A DNA stretch of 64,000 nt from Clostridium aestuarii (GCF_026735135.1 NZ_JAPQER010000002.1:186001-250000), one strand, 5' to 3'; shown: positions 9,736 through 18,447, numbered from the stretch's first letter. Translations and numbers: made by a program. Notes: generated by a model from the letters alone, not told the origin.

Positions 9736-10350
9736 ATGATAATAACATCAATGGACATAAATAATAAGGAATTTAAAAAAACCCTTAGAGGATATGATTG
9801 TGATGAAGTAGATGAGTTTTTAGATAAAATAAGTGAAGATTATGAAAAACTTTATAAAGAGAATTCTACATCGAAAGAGAAAATGGAAATGCTTGAAGAA
9901 AAAATAAAGCATTATTCTAAAATTGAAAATACTATTCAGAATACATTATTATTAGCTCAAAATGCTGCAGACCAAGCAAAGCAATCTGCTCAAAATGAAG
10001 CGGATTTAATAATTAAGAAAGCTAGTGATTCTGCCCAAAAAATAATAGATAAAGCACATAATGACGTTATAAAAATAAATGATGAGTATGAAGCACTAAA
10101 ACAAGAATTCCTAAAATTTAGAGCTAAATATAAGAATTTTGTTAATGCACAGTTAGATACTTTTAATAGCTTAGAGAGTGAATTCATTAAAAACTTTAAT
10201 ATAGGAGAGGTAGTTAATACAAATACAACTGAATTACCTAAAGTTACACATCCAAAGGCTAAGGAAATAGAAGCTCCTATAGGAACAACTCAAGAGTTTA
10301 ATGAAAATGATTTAGATGCAATTAAAAGTTTTTTTGCTAAACAAGATTAA
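9736..10350 (+). CDS. divIVA: Cell division/polarity protein DivIVA
   Basis: Membrane-curvature-sensing coiled-coil protein marking poles and septa. From this start it has 204 residues: the conserved N-terminal lipid-binding segment (ITSMDINNKEFKKTLRGYD then CDEVDEFLD), a long coiled coil to about residue 150, and a variable acidic tail. The frame is open from GTG 9727, but that codon overlaps the GAGGTGG ribosome binding site, so ATG 9736 is preferred. Last gene of the ftsQ cluster, followed by a terminator. Confidence 0.93.
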   Translation: MIITSMDINNKEFKKTLRGYDCDEVDEFLDKISEDYEKLYKENSTSKEKMEMLEEKIKHYSKIENTIQNTLLLAQNAADQAKQSAQNEADLIIKKASDSAQKIIDKAHNDVIKINDEYEALKQEFLKFRAKYKNFVNAQLDTFNSLESEFIKNFNIGEVVNTNTTELPKVTHPKAKEIEAPIGTTQEFNENDLDAIKSFFAKQD

Positions 10351-10358
10351 TAGAATTC

Positions 10359-10385
10359 TCTCACTCATTGAGTGAGATTTTTTAA
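10359..10385 (+). terminator. Intrinsic terminator after divIVA
   Basis: Perfect nine-base arms (TCTCACTCA and its complement) around a single T, followed by six T residues; it ends the division cluster. Confidence 0.85.
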
Positions 10386-10408
10386 TTTGTGTAAAGAAAT
10401 CCGAATTA

Positions 10409-10437
10409 TTGACAATAAAAAAGTATTACTGTATGCT
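10409..10437 (+). promoter_or_regulatory. Sigma-A-type promoter for mtnN
   Basis: TTGACA at 10409-10414, a 17-base spacer, and TATGCT at 10432-10437, located between the divIVA terminator and the mtnN start. Confidence 0.65.
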
Positions 10438-10494
10438 AATATAAGCACATAATTGTTATTTGAAAATAATTGTGTATATGAAAGGAGATTACTT

Positions 10495-11187
10495 ATGGTT
10501 ATTGGAATTATAGGAGCAATGGATGAAGAAGTAGAAATATTATTAAATAATATTGAAAAAAATAAAAAACAAGTTAAAGCAGGAATGCAATTTAATGTTG
10601 GGGAATTATGGGGAAAAGAAGTTGTTGTAGTAAGAAGTGGCATAGGTAAAGTTAATGCTGCTATATGTACCCAAATTTTAATAGATGATTATAAAGTTGA
10701 TAGAATAATAAATGTTGGAGTAGCAGGTGGTATTGGAAAAAACATTTATCCTGGTGATGTTATAGTAGCGGATAGTTTAGTACAACATGATGTGGATACT
10801 TCTGTTTTTGGAGATAGATTTGGACAAATACCAAGACTAGAAACTTTTGATTTTAAATGTGATGAAGAATTAATTAAGCTTGCCATGGATGCGTGCAAAG
10901 CGTTTAAAAACTATAATAGTTTTGTAGGAAGAATAGTTTCAGGAGATCAGTTTATAGCAGATATCGATAAAATAACTTGGCTAAAATCGGAGTTTGATGC
11001 AGTAGGATGTGAAATGGAAGGCGGTAGCATAGCTCAGGTTTGCTATTTGAATAAAACTCCTTTTGTTGTAATAAGATCAATTTCTGATAATGCTAGTAAT
11101 GGGGCCCATATAGATTATGAAAAATTTATTCCTATTGGAGTTAAAAATTCTACTAATATATTAAAAAGTATGCTAAAAGCTATGTAG
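10495..11187 (+). CDS. mtnN: 5'-methylthioadenosine/S-adenosylhomocysteine nucleosidase
   Basis: Hydrolyses the N-glycosidic bond of methylthioadenosine and S-adenosylhomocysteine, recycling by-products of polyamine synthesis, methylation and AI-2 formation. From ATG 10495 the protein has 230 residues with the family start IGIIGAMDEEVEIL, the ribose/phosphate loop GVAGGIGKNI, GCEMEGGSIAQVC and the catalytic-acid motif RSISDNAS. The frame is open from 10453, but AAAGGAG at 10482-10488 sets the start. Followed after 11 bases by the DAHP synthase gene. Confidence 0.95.
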   Translation: MVIGIIGAMDEEVEILLNNIEKNKKQVKAGMQFNVGELWGKEVVVVRSGIGKVNAAICTQILIDDYKVDRIINVGVAGGIGKNIYPGDVIVADSLVQHDVDTSVFGDRFGQIPRLETFDFKCDEELIKLAMDACKAFKNYNSFVGRIVSGDQFIADIDKITWLKSEFDAVGCEMEGGSIAQVCYLNKTPFVVIRSISDNASNGAHIDYEKFIPIGVKNSTNILKSMLKAM

Positions 11188-11198
11188 GTGATGAACAA

Positions 11199-12002
11199 AT
11201 GGAAAAATTATTAGCTGATAATGATAATGGTGATGCACTAAAAGTAAATGTAAAGGATATTATTATAGGTGGAAATAAAAAGGTTATAATTTCCGGACCA
11301 TGTGCGATAGAAAGTTATGATAGCCTATTTAATATTGCAAAAGAATTAAAAAAAATGAATGTAGATATCTTAAGAGGTGGAGCTTTTAAGCCAAGAACAT
11401 CTCCATATAGCTTTCAAGGACTTCAGGAAGAAGGACTAAAAATAATAAGAGCAGTTGGAGATGAGGTTAATATTCCTGTAATTACAGAAATAATGGATAC
11501 AAGAGATATTGAAAAAGCTATGCAATATACAGATATGATTCAAATTGGTTCTAGAAATATGTATAATTATAGTCTTTTAAAAGAAGTTGGAAGAACTAAA
11601 ATGCCTGTTTTACTTAAAAGAGGTATGAGTGCAACTATAAAAGAATGGATATATGCTGCTGAATATATTATGGCAGAGGGAAATTTAAATGTAGTATTAT
11701 GTGAAAGAGGAATAAGAACTTTTGAAACATATACAAGAAATACATTAGATTTAAATGCGGTTACAGTAGTTAAGCAAAAATATAGGTTGCCTATTATTGT
11801 AGATCCAAGTCATGGTACAGGATTTAGAGAATTAGTACCTAAGATGTCGTTAGCAGCTATTTGTGCTGGTGCTGATGGTCTTGAAATTGAAAGTCATATT
11901 AATCCTGAAAAAGCAATATCAGATGCAAGACAAACTATATCAATGGATACTCTTGAAAAAATAATCCATGATGTAAAAAAATTTAATATGTATTTTTCAT
12001 AA
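11199..12002 (+). CDS. aroF: 3-deoxy-7-phosphoheptulonate (DAHP) synthase, KDSA-like type
   Basis: First enzyme of the shikimate pathway, condensing phosphoenolpyruvate with erythrose-4-phosphate. The 267 residues form a single TIM barrel with ISGPCAIES, the PEP-binding LRGGAFKPRTSPYSFQG, LLKRGMSATIKEW and metal-site VDPSHGTGFRE, typical of the type I-beta group (AroF of Thermotoga, Bacillus AroA core). There is no N-terminal chorismate mutase or ferredoxin-like regulatory domain; only about 25 extra residues precede the barrel, so feedback control may be limited (inference). Confidence 0.93.
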   Translation: MEKLLADNDNGDALKVNVKDIIIGGNKKVIISGPCAIESYDSLFNIAKELKKMNVDILRGGAFKPRTSPYSFQGLQEEGLKIIRAVGDEVNIPVITEIMDTRDIEKAMQYTDMIQIGSRNMYNYSLLKEVGRTKMPVLLKRGMSATIKEWIYAAEYIMAEGNLNVVLCERGIRTFETYTRNTLDLNAVTVVKQKYRLPIIVDPSHGTGFRELVPKMSLAAICAGADGLEIESHINPEKAISDARQTISMDTLEKIIHDVKKFNMYFS

Positions 12003-12100
12003 TGTTAGTAATAAAAAAAAATTATTTACAAAAAATAAATAATAGACCTAATGAATTTAAATAATTAAAAATTATTTAATATAATAAGGAGCTGTTATTT

Positions 12101-12724
12101 ATGAATAAAGTTGAAATGAACTATTTTAAAAGTAAACTTTTAAGAGAAAGAAAAAAGGTAGAGGCTATCTTGAAGCAAATGGAAGAAAATGGGGTTATAA
12201 ATTCTAATAGTGAAATGGCCTCAGAATTGTCTTTTTATGATAATCATCCTTCAGATATTGCCACAGAATTGTTTGATAAGGAAAAAGGGATTGCCTTGAA
12301 AAAAAATGAGACTAATGTTTTAAAAGAAATAGACATTTCTCTTCAAAATATACAAAGTGGAACTTATGGTAAGTGCAAGGAATGTGGAAAAGAAATTTCA
12401 GAGGAAAGATTGAATTTTATTCCATATACTCAGTATTGTGTGCATTGCAAAAAAGAACAACTTAATCATATGCCTGCTGAAAAAGATAATAGACCATCTG
12501 AAGAAGCAGCAGTAGGTAAGCCTTTTGGATATGGATATAATGATTTTAAAGATCAAACCAAGTTTGATGCTGAAGATACCTATCAAATTGTTGAAAATTT
12601 TAATAAAATGAATAATGTATATGATTATGGAGATTATGAATATGAGGATGAAGATGATGTTGGATTTGTTGAAGATATAGAAAAGATAAGTAATAATCAA
12701 TATAGAGATCAATTACCAGACTGA
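12101..12724 (+). CDS. yteA: YteA-type DksA/TraR zinc-finger protein
   Basis: A 207-residue protein with an N-terminal helical region (starting MNKVEMNYFKSKLLRERKK), a C4 zinc finger of the DksA/TraR type (CKECGKEIS and CVHC, about residues 90-115), and an acidic tyrosine-rich C-terminal tail. It matches the YteA family, annotated in Firmicutes as sporulation-associated on weak grounds. DksA proteins act on RNA polymerase, but the catalytic DxxDxA coiled-coil tip of DksA is not apparent, so a similar role is unproved. Followed by an AT-rich inverted repeat region and lspA. Confidence 0.8.
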   Translation: MNKVEMNYFKSKLLRERKKVEAILKQMEENGVINSNSEMASELSFYDNHPSDIATELFDKEKGIALKKNETNVLKEIDISLQNIQSGTYGKCKECGKEISEERLNFIPYTQYCVHCKKEQLNHMPAEKDNRPSEEAAVGKPFGYGYNDFKDQTKFDAEDTYQIVENFNKMNNVYDYGDYEYEDEDDVGFVEDIEKISNNQYRDQLPD

Positions 12725-12735
12725 TAGATAGTTAA

Positions 12736-12833
12736 GTTAATAGTTAATAATTAATGGTTAATTATTATTTGTATTTTAATTGTTGCTAAATATTAAATAA
12801 TAACTTATTAACTCTAAATTATTAACTATTAAC
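12736..12833. repeat. AT-rich long-range inverted repeat with tandem 7-mers
   Basis: A 17-base arm at 12736-12752 (GTTAATAGTTAATAATT) has a perfect reverse complement at 12817-12833, enclosing 64 bases that are also almost all A/T. The right arm continues into further ATTAACT copies. It lies between yteA and lspA. It may be a degenerate mobile repeat, a transcript-end structure or simple low-complexity drift. Confidence 0.6.
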
Positions 12834-12861
12834 TATTAACTAAAGTGTTGGGGGGAATAGT

Positions 12862-13308
12862 GTGGAGTTTTTAATTATCATTGTAGGTATATTACTAGAT
12901 AGAATAACAAAAAAGTGGGCACTTAATATTTTAGCTAATGGAAAAGATATTGAGGTTATAAAAAATTTCTTTACTTTTCAATATTTAGAGAACAAAGGAG
13001 CTGCTTTTGGCATTTTTCAGGGTAAAATAATATTATTAGCTTTAATAACTTTATTAGTATTAGTAGGTATGGTATATTATTTGATAAAGTATAAACCAAG
13101 TTCCAAATTACTTAAGATAAGTTTTGCATTAATAATAAGTGGAGCATTAGGAAATTTATATGATAGAGTCATATATAAATATGTAGTTGATTTTATTATG
13201 CTTCATTATAAACATTTATATTATTTTCCTACTTTTAATGTTGCAGATATACTAGTAGTATTTGGTACTATAACTTTAGCGATTTACATATTAAAGGAAG
13301 GTAGGTAA
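12862..13308 (+). CDS. lspA: Lipoprotein signal peptidase LspA
   Basis: Membrane aspartyl protease that removes signal peptides from diacylglyceryl-modified prolipoproteins. The 148 residues have four hydrophobic segments, the N-terminal DRITKKWA, NKGAAFGIF, and the two aspartate motifs SGALGNLYDRV and FPTFNVADILV holding the catalytic dyad. The GTG start follows GGGGGGAAT. It overlaps rluD by one base, the usual lspA-rluD pairing of Firmicutes. Confidence 0.95.
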   Translation: MEFLIIIVGILLDRITKKWALNILANGKDIEVIKNFFTFQYLENKGAAFGIFQGKIILLALITLLVLVGMVYYLIKYKPSSKLLKISFALIISGALGNLYDRVIYKYVVDFIMLHYKHLYYFPTFNVADILVVFGTITLAIYILKEGR

Positions 13309-14219
13309 TGGATATACAAGAATTTATAATTGATAATACAAACATAAATTGTAGAGTAGATGTGTTTCTTTCAAAAGCCTTTGAAGATAAATCTAGATCT
13401 TATATTCAAAAGCTTATAAATGAAGGAAATGTTAAGATAAACGATAGAAATAAAAAAAGTAATTATAAATTGAAGTTAAATGATAAGGTAATTGTAGAGA
13501 TTCCACAACCTCAAAAACTTATAGTACAGCCAGAAAATATCCCTATTAAGATAGTATATGAAGATAGTGATTTAATTGTAGTAAACAAGCCTCAAGGTTT
13601 AGTAGTGCATCCTGCACCAGGTAATTATACAGGTACTTTAGTAAATGCGTTATTATATCATTGTGATGATTTATCTGGTATAAATGGAGTTATAAGACCT
13701 GGAATTGTTCATAGAATAGACAAGGATACATCAGGGATTTTGGTTGTTGCTAAAAATGATAATTCTCATATGAAATTAGCAGAACAACTTAAAGAACATT
13801 CTATGAAAAGAGAATATATAGCTCTTGTTGAAGGGGTAATCAAAACAGAAATTGGAACAATTGATACACTTATAGGGAGACATCTAAAAGATAGAATAAA
13901 AATGGCTGTTGTTAAAAATGGAAAAAGAGCTGTAACTCATTATGAAGTATTAAAAAGGTTTGAAAAGAATACTTTGGTTAAATGTATATTAGAAACAGGA
14001 AGAACTCATCAGATAAGAGTTCATATGGCATATATTGGCCATGCATTAGTAGGTGATCCTATATATGGATTTAAAAAACAAAAATTCAAATTAAATGGTC
14101 AAATGCTTCATGCAAAAAAATTAGGATTTATTCATCCATCTACTGGTAAATACATAGAATTCGAGTCAGAACTTCCAAATTATTATATAGATGTACTTAA
14201 CAAGCTTTCAAGCTGTTAA
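13308..14219 (+). CDS. rluD: RluA/RluD family 23S rRNA pseudouridine synthase
   Basis: Converts uridines of 23S rRNA to pseudouridine. The 303 residues comprise an N-terminal S4 RNA-binding domain (about 13-75; SRSYIQKLINEGNVKINDR) and a catalytic domain with GIVHRIDKDTSGILVVAK, which holds the catalytic aspartate, plus ETGRTHQIRVHMAYIGHALVGD written here as the two halves ETGRTHQIRVHM and GHALVGDPIYG. The ATG overlaps the lspA stop. Which of the RluD-family sites it modifies cannot be told from sequence. Confidence 0.93.
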   Translation: MDIQEFIIDNTNINCRVDVFLSKAFEDKSRSYIQKLINEGNVKINDRNKKSNYKLKLNDKVIVEIPQPQKLIVQPENIPIKIVYEDSDLIVVNKPQGLVVHPAPGNYTGTLVNALLYHCDDLSGINGVIRPGIVHRIDKDTSGILVVAKNDNSHMKLAEQLKEHSMKREYIALVEGVIKTEIGTIDTLIGRHLKDRIKMAVVKNGKRAVTHYEVLKRFEKNTLVKCILETGRTHQIRVHMAYIGHALVGDPIYGFKKQKFKLNGQMLHAKKLGFIHPSTGKYIEFESELPNYYIDVLNKLSSC

Positions 14220-14276
14220 TTTTTTAATGGTAAAAATACTTTTACCTAAGTAAATTTGTAATAAGGAGGTAAATAA

Positions 14277-14816
14277 ATGAAACTTAAGTCTATGCTTTTA
14301 GATGAAAAAGCTATGAAAAGAACTTTGACTAGGGTATCTCATGAAATTATAGAAAAAAATAAAGGTGTAGAGGATATCGCGCTTATAGGAATAAAAAGAC
14401 GTGGAGTCCCTATAGCTAATAGAATAGCTGAACTCATGGAAAAATTTGAAGATACTAGAGTTCAAGTTGGTTCTGTTGATATTACTCTATATAGAGATGA
14501 TTTGAGTGAGATAGGATCACAGGCTGTAATTAATGATAATGAATTGGGAATTGATGTGCAAAATAAAAAAATTATTTTAGTTGATGATGTGCTTTACACT
14601 GGTAGAACTGCAAGAGCTGCTATGGAAGCAGTTATTGTTCATGGTAGACCTGCTAATATTCAACTTGCAGTACTTGTAGATAGGGGACATAGAGAACTAC
14701 CTATAAGAGCAGATTATGTAGGTAAAAACATACCAACTTCTAAAAAAGAAGTAATTTCTGTAAAAGTCTCAGAAATTGATGAAGAAGATTCAGTTATACT
14801 GTATGAAGTTGATTAA
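14277..14816 (+). CDS. pyrR: PyrR bifunctional pyr operon regulator / uracil phosphoribosyltransferase
   Basis: PRTase-fold protein that in Firmicutes binds pyr mRNA anti-antiterminators in response to UMP and has weak uracil phosphoribosyltransferase activity. The 179 residues include GIKRRGVPIANRIAE, the PRPP-binding motif IILVDDVLYTGRTARAAM (about 100-117) and VDRGHRELPIRADYVGKNIPT cited here only as its core RGHRELPIRADYVGKN. AAGGAGG precedes the ATG. No pyr biosynthetic genes lie in the window and no PyrR-binding attenuator was found in its leader, so its targets are elsewhere. Confidence 0.93.
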   Translation: MKLKSMLLDEKAMKRTLTRVSHEIIEKNKGVEDIALIGIKRRGVPIANRIAELMEKFEDTRVQVGSVDITLYRDDLSEIGSQAVINDNELGIDVQNKKIILVDDVLYTGRTARAAMEAVIVHGRPANIQLAVLVDRGHRELPIRADYVGKNIPTSKKEVISVKVSEIDEEDSVILYEVD

Positions 14817-14818
14817 CA

Positions 14819-14865
14819 AAAAACAATTGAGAGTTGATATATAATATCAACTCTCAATTGTTTTT
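14819..14865. terminator. Bidirectional terminator between pyrR and rqcH
   Basis: Perfect 22-base arms (14819-14840 and 14844-14865) around ATA, A-rich at the left and T-rich at the right, so it can work from both sides. The rqcH stop codon (14847-14849, minus strand) lies inside the right arm. Confidence 0.9.
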
Positions 14866-16589
14866 AAAGTTGGTTCTTTAGGAGTAATATATACTGATTG
14901 ATTTGTAGAATATATTACCATTCCAGGTTTTGCACCATTTGGTTTCTTAATATGTTTAACTTCAGTATAATCTACAGGTACTTTTGAAGAATGTTGTGCT
15001 TTACTGTAATAAGCAGCTAGATTTGCAGCTTCTACTAAAGTAGTATCTGGTATTGTATTAGTACTTTTTATAATAACATGTGAACCAGGTATTTCTTTTG
15101 TATGAAGCCATATATCATGTTTGTTTGCAAACTTTAATGTTAAATAATCATTTTGAATATTATTTTTTCCTACATAAATATGAATGCCATCACTAGAAAT
15201 AAAATGTAAAGGCTTTGAAGATTTAGATTTATTTTTTTTGGACGATTTTTTAAACTTTATATAATTAGTTTCTATGAGTTCTTTTTTTATATCTTCAATT
15301 TCAACATAATTATCAACATTTTGTAGATTTGTTAGTACAGAATTAAGATAGAGTAATTCACTATCATTTTGTTTTAATTGTTCATGCGCTGATTCTTCAG
15401 ATTTTTTTAATTTATTATATTTTTTATAATAAGCTTGAACGTTATGTGAAGGCGTTTTGTTTATATCTAAAGGAATTTTTACATTTTCTGATTTTTCACT
15501 GTAATAATTTAAAACTTCTATTTCTGTCATACCCTTTTTTAAAGCGTATATGTTAGATGTTAAAAGTTCTCCCCAAAACTTAAACTTTTCTTTTTCTTCG
15601 CATTTTATGAGCATGTTTTTTAATATTTTAGTCTTTTTTGTACATCTATTTATGTTGTTATTAATAATTTTTTGTAAATCAGCTCTTTTAGCTTTTAATC
15701 TATCAAATTTATCCTTAGAAAAATAAAAATTTTCCATTAACATAGAAGCAGAAGAATACGATGTTTTTATATATTCATTCATACTTTTTAATTCCAAACA
15801 ATAAAAGTCAACAAGTGCTTTATTTTCTTTTGAATATGAATTAAATTGAAAATTATTTGAATTTAATTTATCAAGGAATTTTTTGCAATAAAGTATAATA
15901 TCGTTTAGAGATTCTAATTCTAAATTTATTTTATTTAAGCTCAAGTTGTAAATTAATTCTTTTGATAAAGGTTTGCTTATACCAGTAAAAAGCTTTGAAA
16001 AAATAGTTTCATCGAAATTAATACTATTTTCATCAATATATTTACGGACTTCTTCAGCAGTAAAGTTAAATGGGTTTAATTTAGTAGATTTAGGTGGATA
16101 AATATACTCTATACCAGGAAATATATTTCTATAAGTATTAATATCTGAAGTAATGTGTTTTATGCTGTCCATTATAATATTATCTCTTTGTCTAACCAAT
16201 GTTATATTACTGTGTCTTCCCATTATTTCAATTATTAATGAATATATGCTGTTAAAACCTAATTCATCAGTGCTTTCAAAGTCAATGATTGCTATTCTAT
16301 CATTATTTATTTGTCTAATATCAACAATTTTAGAATTAGTTAAGTATTTTCTCATAACCATACAAAACATAGGTGCTTTTAGAGGATTGGGTTTATTAAA
16401 TTTGGTTATATGTAATCTTGGATAATTGGAGCTTGCGCTTATAAGCAATTTATTTTGAGTTTTTCCTTGTCGAATATTTAAAGTTATTTCATCTTTTTCA
16501 GGTTGATTTACTTTATCAACTTTTCCATTTAAAATAGTGGTTTTTAATTCATACATTATGCTGTTTAAAAATATTCCATCTAATGCCAT
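14847..16589 (-). CDS. rqcH: RqcH, NFACT-family ribosome quality control factor
   Basis: Binds obstructed 50S subunits and recruits tRNA-Ala to add C-terminal alanine tails to stalled peptides; older annotation calls it fibronectin-binding protein. The 580 residues contain the NFACT-N domain with Asp97-Arg98 (in INNDRIAIIDF), the pair known to be required for tailing, a long coiled-coil middle (about 275-430) and the NFACT-R domain (KFANKHDIWLHTKEIPGSHVI). It is the only gene of this pathway besides ylmH in the window. Transcribed opposite to its neighbours, sharing a terminator with pyrR. Confidence 0.92.
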   Translation of the reverse strand: MALDGIFLNSIMYELKTTILNGKVDKVNQPEKDEITLNIRQGKTQNKLLISASSNYPRLHITKFNKPNPLKAPMFCMVMRKYLTNSKIVDIRQINNDRIAIIDFESTDELGFNSIYSLIIEIMGRHSNITLVRQRDNIIMDSIKHITSDINTYRNIFPGIEYIYPPKSTKLNPFNFTAEEVRKYIDENSINFDETIFSKLFTGISKPLSKELIYNLSLNKINLELESLNDIILYCKKFLDKLNSNNFQFNSYSKENKALVDFYCLELKSMNEYIKTSYSSASMLMENFYFSKDKFDRLKAKRADLQKIINNNINRCTKKTKILKNMLIKCEEKEKFKFWGELLTSNIYALKKGMTEIEVLNYYSEKSENVKIPLDINKTPSHNVQAYYKKYNKLKKSEESAHEQLKQNDSELLYLNSVLTNLQNVDNYVEIEDIKKELIETNYIKFKKSSKKNKSKSSKPLHFISSDGIHIYVGKNNIQNDYLTLKFANKHDIWLHTKEIPGSHVIIKSTNTIPDTTLVEAANLAAYYSKAQHSSKVPVDYTEVKHIKKPNGAKPGMVIYSTNQSVYITPKEPTLKTIES

Positions 16590-16720
16590 AGTATCATCCT
16601 TTCTTTATATGTAAACTTTATCGTTTGATTAAAGAATTATATTTATTATCGTTGGTATACTCTTTATAGTATATTAGTTACAAGTATTATTTACAAGTCA
16701 AATAATAAAGGACAAACAAT

Positions 16721-16749
16721 TTGACTGTATTGACTATATCGTGTAATTA
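16721..16749 (+). promoter_or_regulatory. Possible promoter for dapF
   Basis: TTGACT at 16721-16726, 17-base spacer, TAATTA at 16744-16749, in the divergent gap between rqcH and dapF. The -10 is poor, so this is a weak call. Confidence 0.3.
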
Positions 16750-16815
16750 AAGTAACATATGGGTAATATATATTTTGACCATAGTGATAATTTTAAAACA
16801 TAGGGGGTTATTAAT

Positions 16816-17637
16816 TTGAAGTTTACTAAGATGCATGGGACAGGAAATGATTTTATTGTAATAGAGGATTTAGATGAAGAACTAAAGGAAAAAGAGAGTG
16901 AATTATCTAAGAAACTTTGCCATAGACGATTTGGAATTGGTGGAGATGGTGTTTTAGTGGTTAGAAAAAGTAACATTGCTGATGTAAAAATGGAAATAAT
17001 TAATTCGGATGGTTCTTATGCAGAAATGTGTGGAAATGGTATAAGATGTTTTGCTAGATATGTATATGATAAATCAATTATAAAAAAGGATATTATTAAT
17101 ATTGAAACTGGAGATGGAGTTAAGATTGCATATTTACAATTAGAAGATAATCAAGTCGTTGGAATTAAAATCAATATGGGGAAATATTCATTGGAACCTA
17201 AAAACATACCTGTAAAATCAGAAGAAAAAGTTATTAATAAAGATATAATTATAAATAAAAATGAGTATAAAATCACTTCAATGTTTATGGGAGTACCTCA
17301 TACGGTTATTATGTGTAAATTGGAAGAGCATGATATAGAAGAAGGAAAATTTATAGAGCAATGTGACTTTTTTGAACAAGGTACTAATGTTAATTTTTGT
17401 GAAGTAGTAGATAAAAATACTATAAAGGTTAAAACATGGGAAAGAGGAGCGGGACCAACATTAGCTTGTGGTACGGGAAGCTGTTCTTGTGTTATAGCAT
17501 GTAATTTATTCGGATATACCAATTCAAGTGTTAGAGTAATTGTACCAGGGGGAGAACTTAAAATTCAATATTTACCAGAAAAAGTTTTCATGACAGGTCC
17601 AGCAGAAATAGTTTATGAAGGAGAAATTTTAATATGA
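16816..17637 (+). CDS. dapF: Diaminopimelate epimerase DapF
   Basis: PLP-independent epimerase converting LL- to meso-diaminopimelate for lysine and peptidoglycan synthesis. The 273 residues start MKFTKMHGTGNDFIVIED from a TTG codon, preceded by TAGGGGG. The two catalytic cysteines are in MCGNGIRCFARY (about residue 74) and LACGTGSCS (about residue 217). It supplies the meso-DAP that the MurE motif at the left edge predicts. It stands alone between rqcH and a convergent carbonic-anhydrase-like gene, with which it shares a terminator. Confidence 0.96.
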   Translation: MKFTKMHGTGNDFIVIEDLDEELKEKESELSKKLCHRRFGIGGDGVLVVRKSNIADVKMEIINSDGSYAEMCGNGIRCFARYVYDKSIIKKDIINIETGDGVKIAYLQLEDNQVVGIKINMGKYSLEPKNIPVKSEEKVINKDIIINKNEYKITSMFMGVPHTVIMCKLEEHDIEEGKFIEQCDFFEQGTNVNFCEVVDKNTIKVKTWERGAGPTLACGTGSCSCVIACNLFGYTNSSVRVIVPGGELKIQYLPEKVFMTGPAEIVYEGEILI

Positions 17638-17643
17638 TGAAAT

Positions 17644-17672
17644 AAAAAAGTGCTAAAGTTTAGCACTTTTTT
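17644..17672. terminator. Bidirectional terminator between dapF and the carbonic anhydrase-like gene
   Basis: Perfect 14-base arms (AAAAAAGTGCTAAA and complement) around a single G; A and T runs on both sides allow use in both directions. Confidence 0.88.
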
Positions 17673-17682
17673 ATTTGGACAT

Positions 17683-18225
17683 CTAATCTTCTTTAACTAA
17701 ATATAAAAGATTGTCTTCTATTTTATAAAATAATGGTGCAACTAATATATTAGGATATTTTTTTCTTAAACGTTTTGTTTCACTCAATAAAAACTCTATC
17801 TCATCTTTGATTTCAAACATTGGAGAACAGGTATTAAAATGTTCTTCTGCTTGTTCTATATTCCAGCCTGCGTTTTCAACTAATCCTTTGATAAACTTTT
17901 CTTTTTTAGATTCTAAATTTACCATTCCACAGTTGTTATGGCCTATTAATGCTATTGATTTAACTCCTCCAAGAGCAATGGCATAGGATATTTTAAATTC
18001 ACTATAACGTAAATTACCTCCACCTGAGCGAAGAATATATGCAAAATTATTTGGAAGCTTAAGTTGTTTACGGTTATCCATACACATTCCTATTAATATC
18101 TTTGCTTTGAGGTGATTTTCAAAAGGCTGTTTTAAATTATGGTATTTTAGCAGAGTTTCAATTGGTGTACCCTGATAGTGTAAAAATATATCTTCTTGAT
18201 TTGATACTTTAATTAATTTATTCAT
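17683..18225 (-). CDS. Beta-class carbonic anhydrase-like protein
   Basis: Probable zinc enzyme interconverting carbon dioxide and bicarbonate. The 180-residue protein shows the beta-class ligand motifs CMDNR (CxDxR, about residue 48) and HNNC (HxxC, about residue 98), with LRSGGGNLRYSEF between them, resembling the RNAGG loop region. AAGGAGG lies ahead of the ATG on the minus strand. It is short compared with plant-type beta enzymes and near the size of small prokaryotic ones. Substrate and activity are not proved; some such proteins are inactive or bind other small molecules. It stands alone, convergent with dapF. Confidence 0.75.
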   Translation of the reverse strand: MNKLIKVSNQEDIFLHYQGTPIETLLKYHNLKQPFENHLKAKILIGMCMDNRKQLKLPNNFAYILRSGGGNLRYSEFKISYAIALGGVKSIALIGHNNCGMVNLESKKEKFIKGLVENAGWNIEQAEEHFNTCSPMFEIKDEIEFLLSETKRLRKKYPNILVAPLFYKIEDNLLYLVKED

Positions 18226-18279
18226 ATGTTATATACCTCCTTTCTGTTGCGTTATCAGATAATAAATAATATTTGTACA

Positions 18280-18285
18280 ATTATA
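18280..18285 (-). promoter_or_regulatory. Possible extended -10 box for the carbonic anhydrase-like gene
   Basis: Minus strand reads TGATATAAT, an extended -10, about 55 bases upstream of the start codon. No convincing -35 box is present at 17 bases, as extended -10 promoters allow. Confidence 0.35.
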
Positions 18286-18355
18286 TCATATAAATTGAGA
18301 GATTTGTTTATGGGTTTTTCAGTTATACCATTAAAAATAAAGAGTGCTTTTAAAT

Positions 18356-18383
18356 TTTACATTAAATGATTAAATAATGTAAA
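18356..18383. repeat. TTTACATTA/TAATGTAAA palindrome upstream of pilB
   Basis: Nine-base perfect arms separated by ten bases (18356-18364 and 18375-18383), about 65 bases before the pilB start. A similar TTTACAT...ATGTAAA palindrome occurs at 53829-53860. It could be an operator; there is no T-tract for termination. Confidence 0.4.
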
Positions 18384-18447
18384 TATGTCAAAAATAACAA
18401 ATATAAATCGCCATAAAATTTTATTTAAAATAATATGGGAGGAGAAA

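Noticed and set aside
12398..12712. 104-residue minus-strand ORF in yteA
   Set aside because: Isoleucine-rich shadow of acidic codons in the opposite strand gene; no binding site or family match.
14220..14276. PyrR-dependent attenuator before pyrR
   Set aside because: The 57-base spacer is too short and shows no antiterminator/terminator pair.
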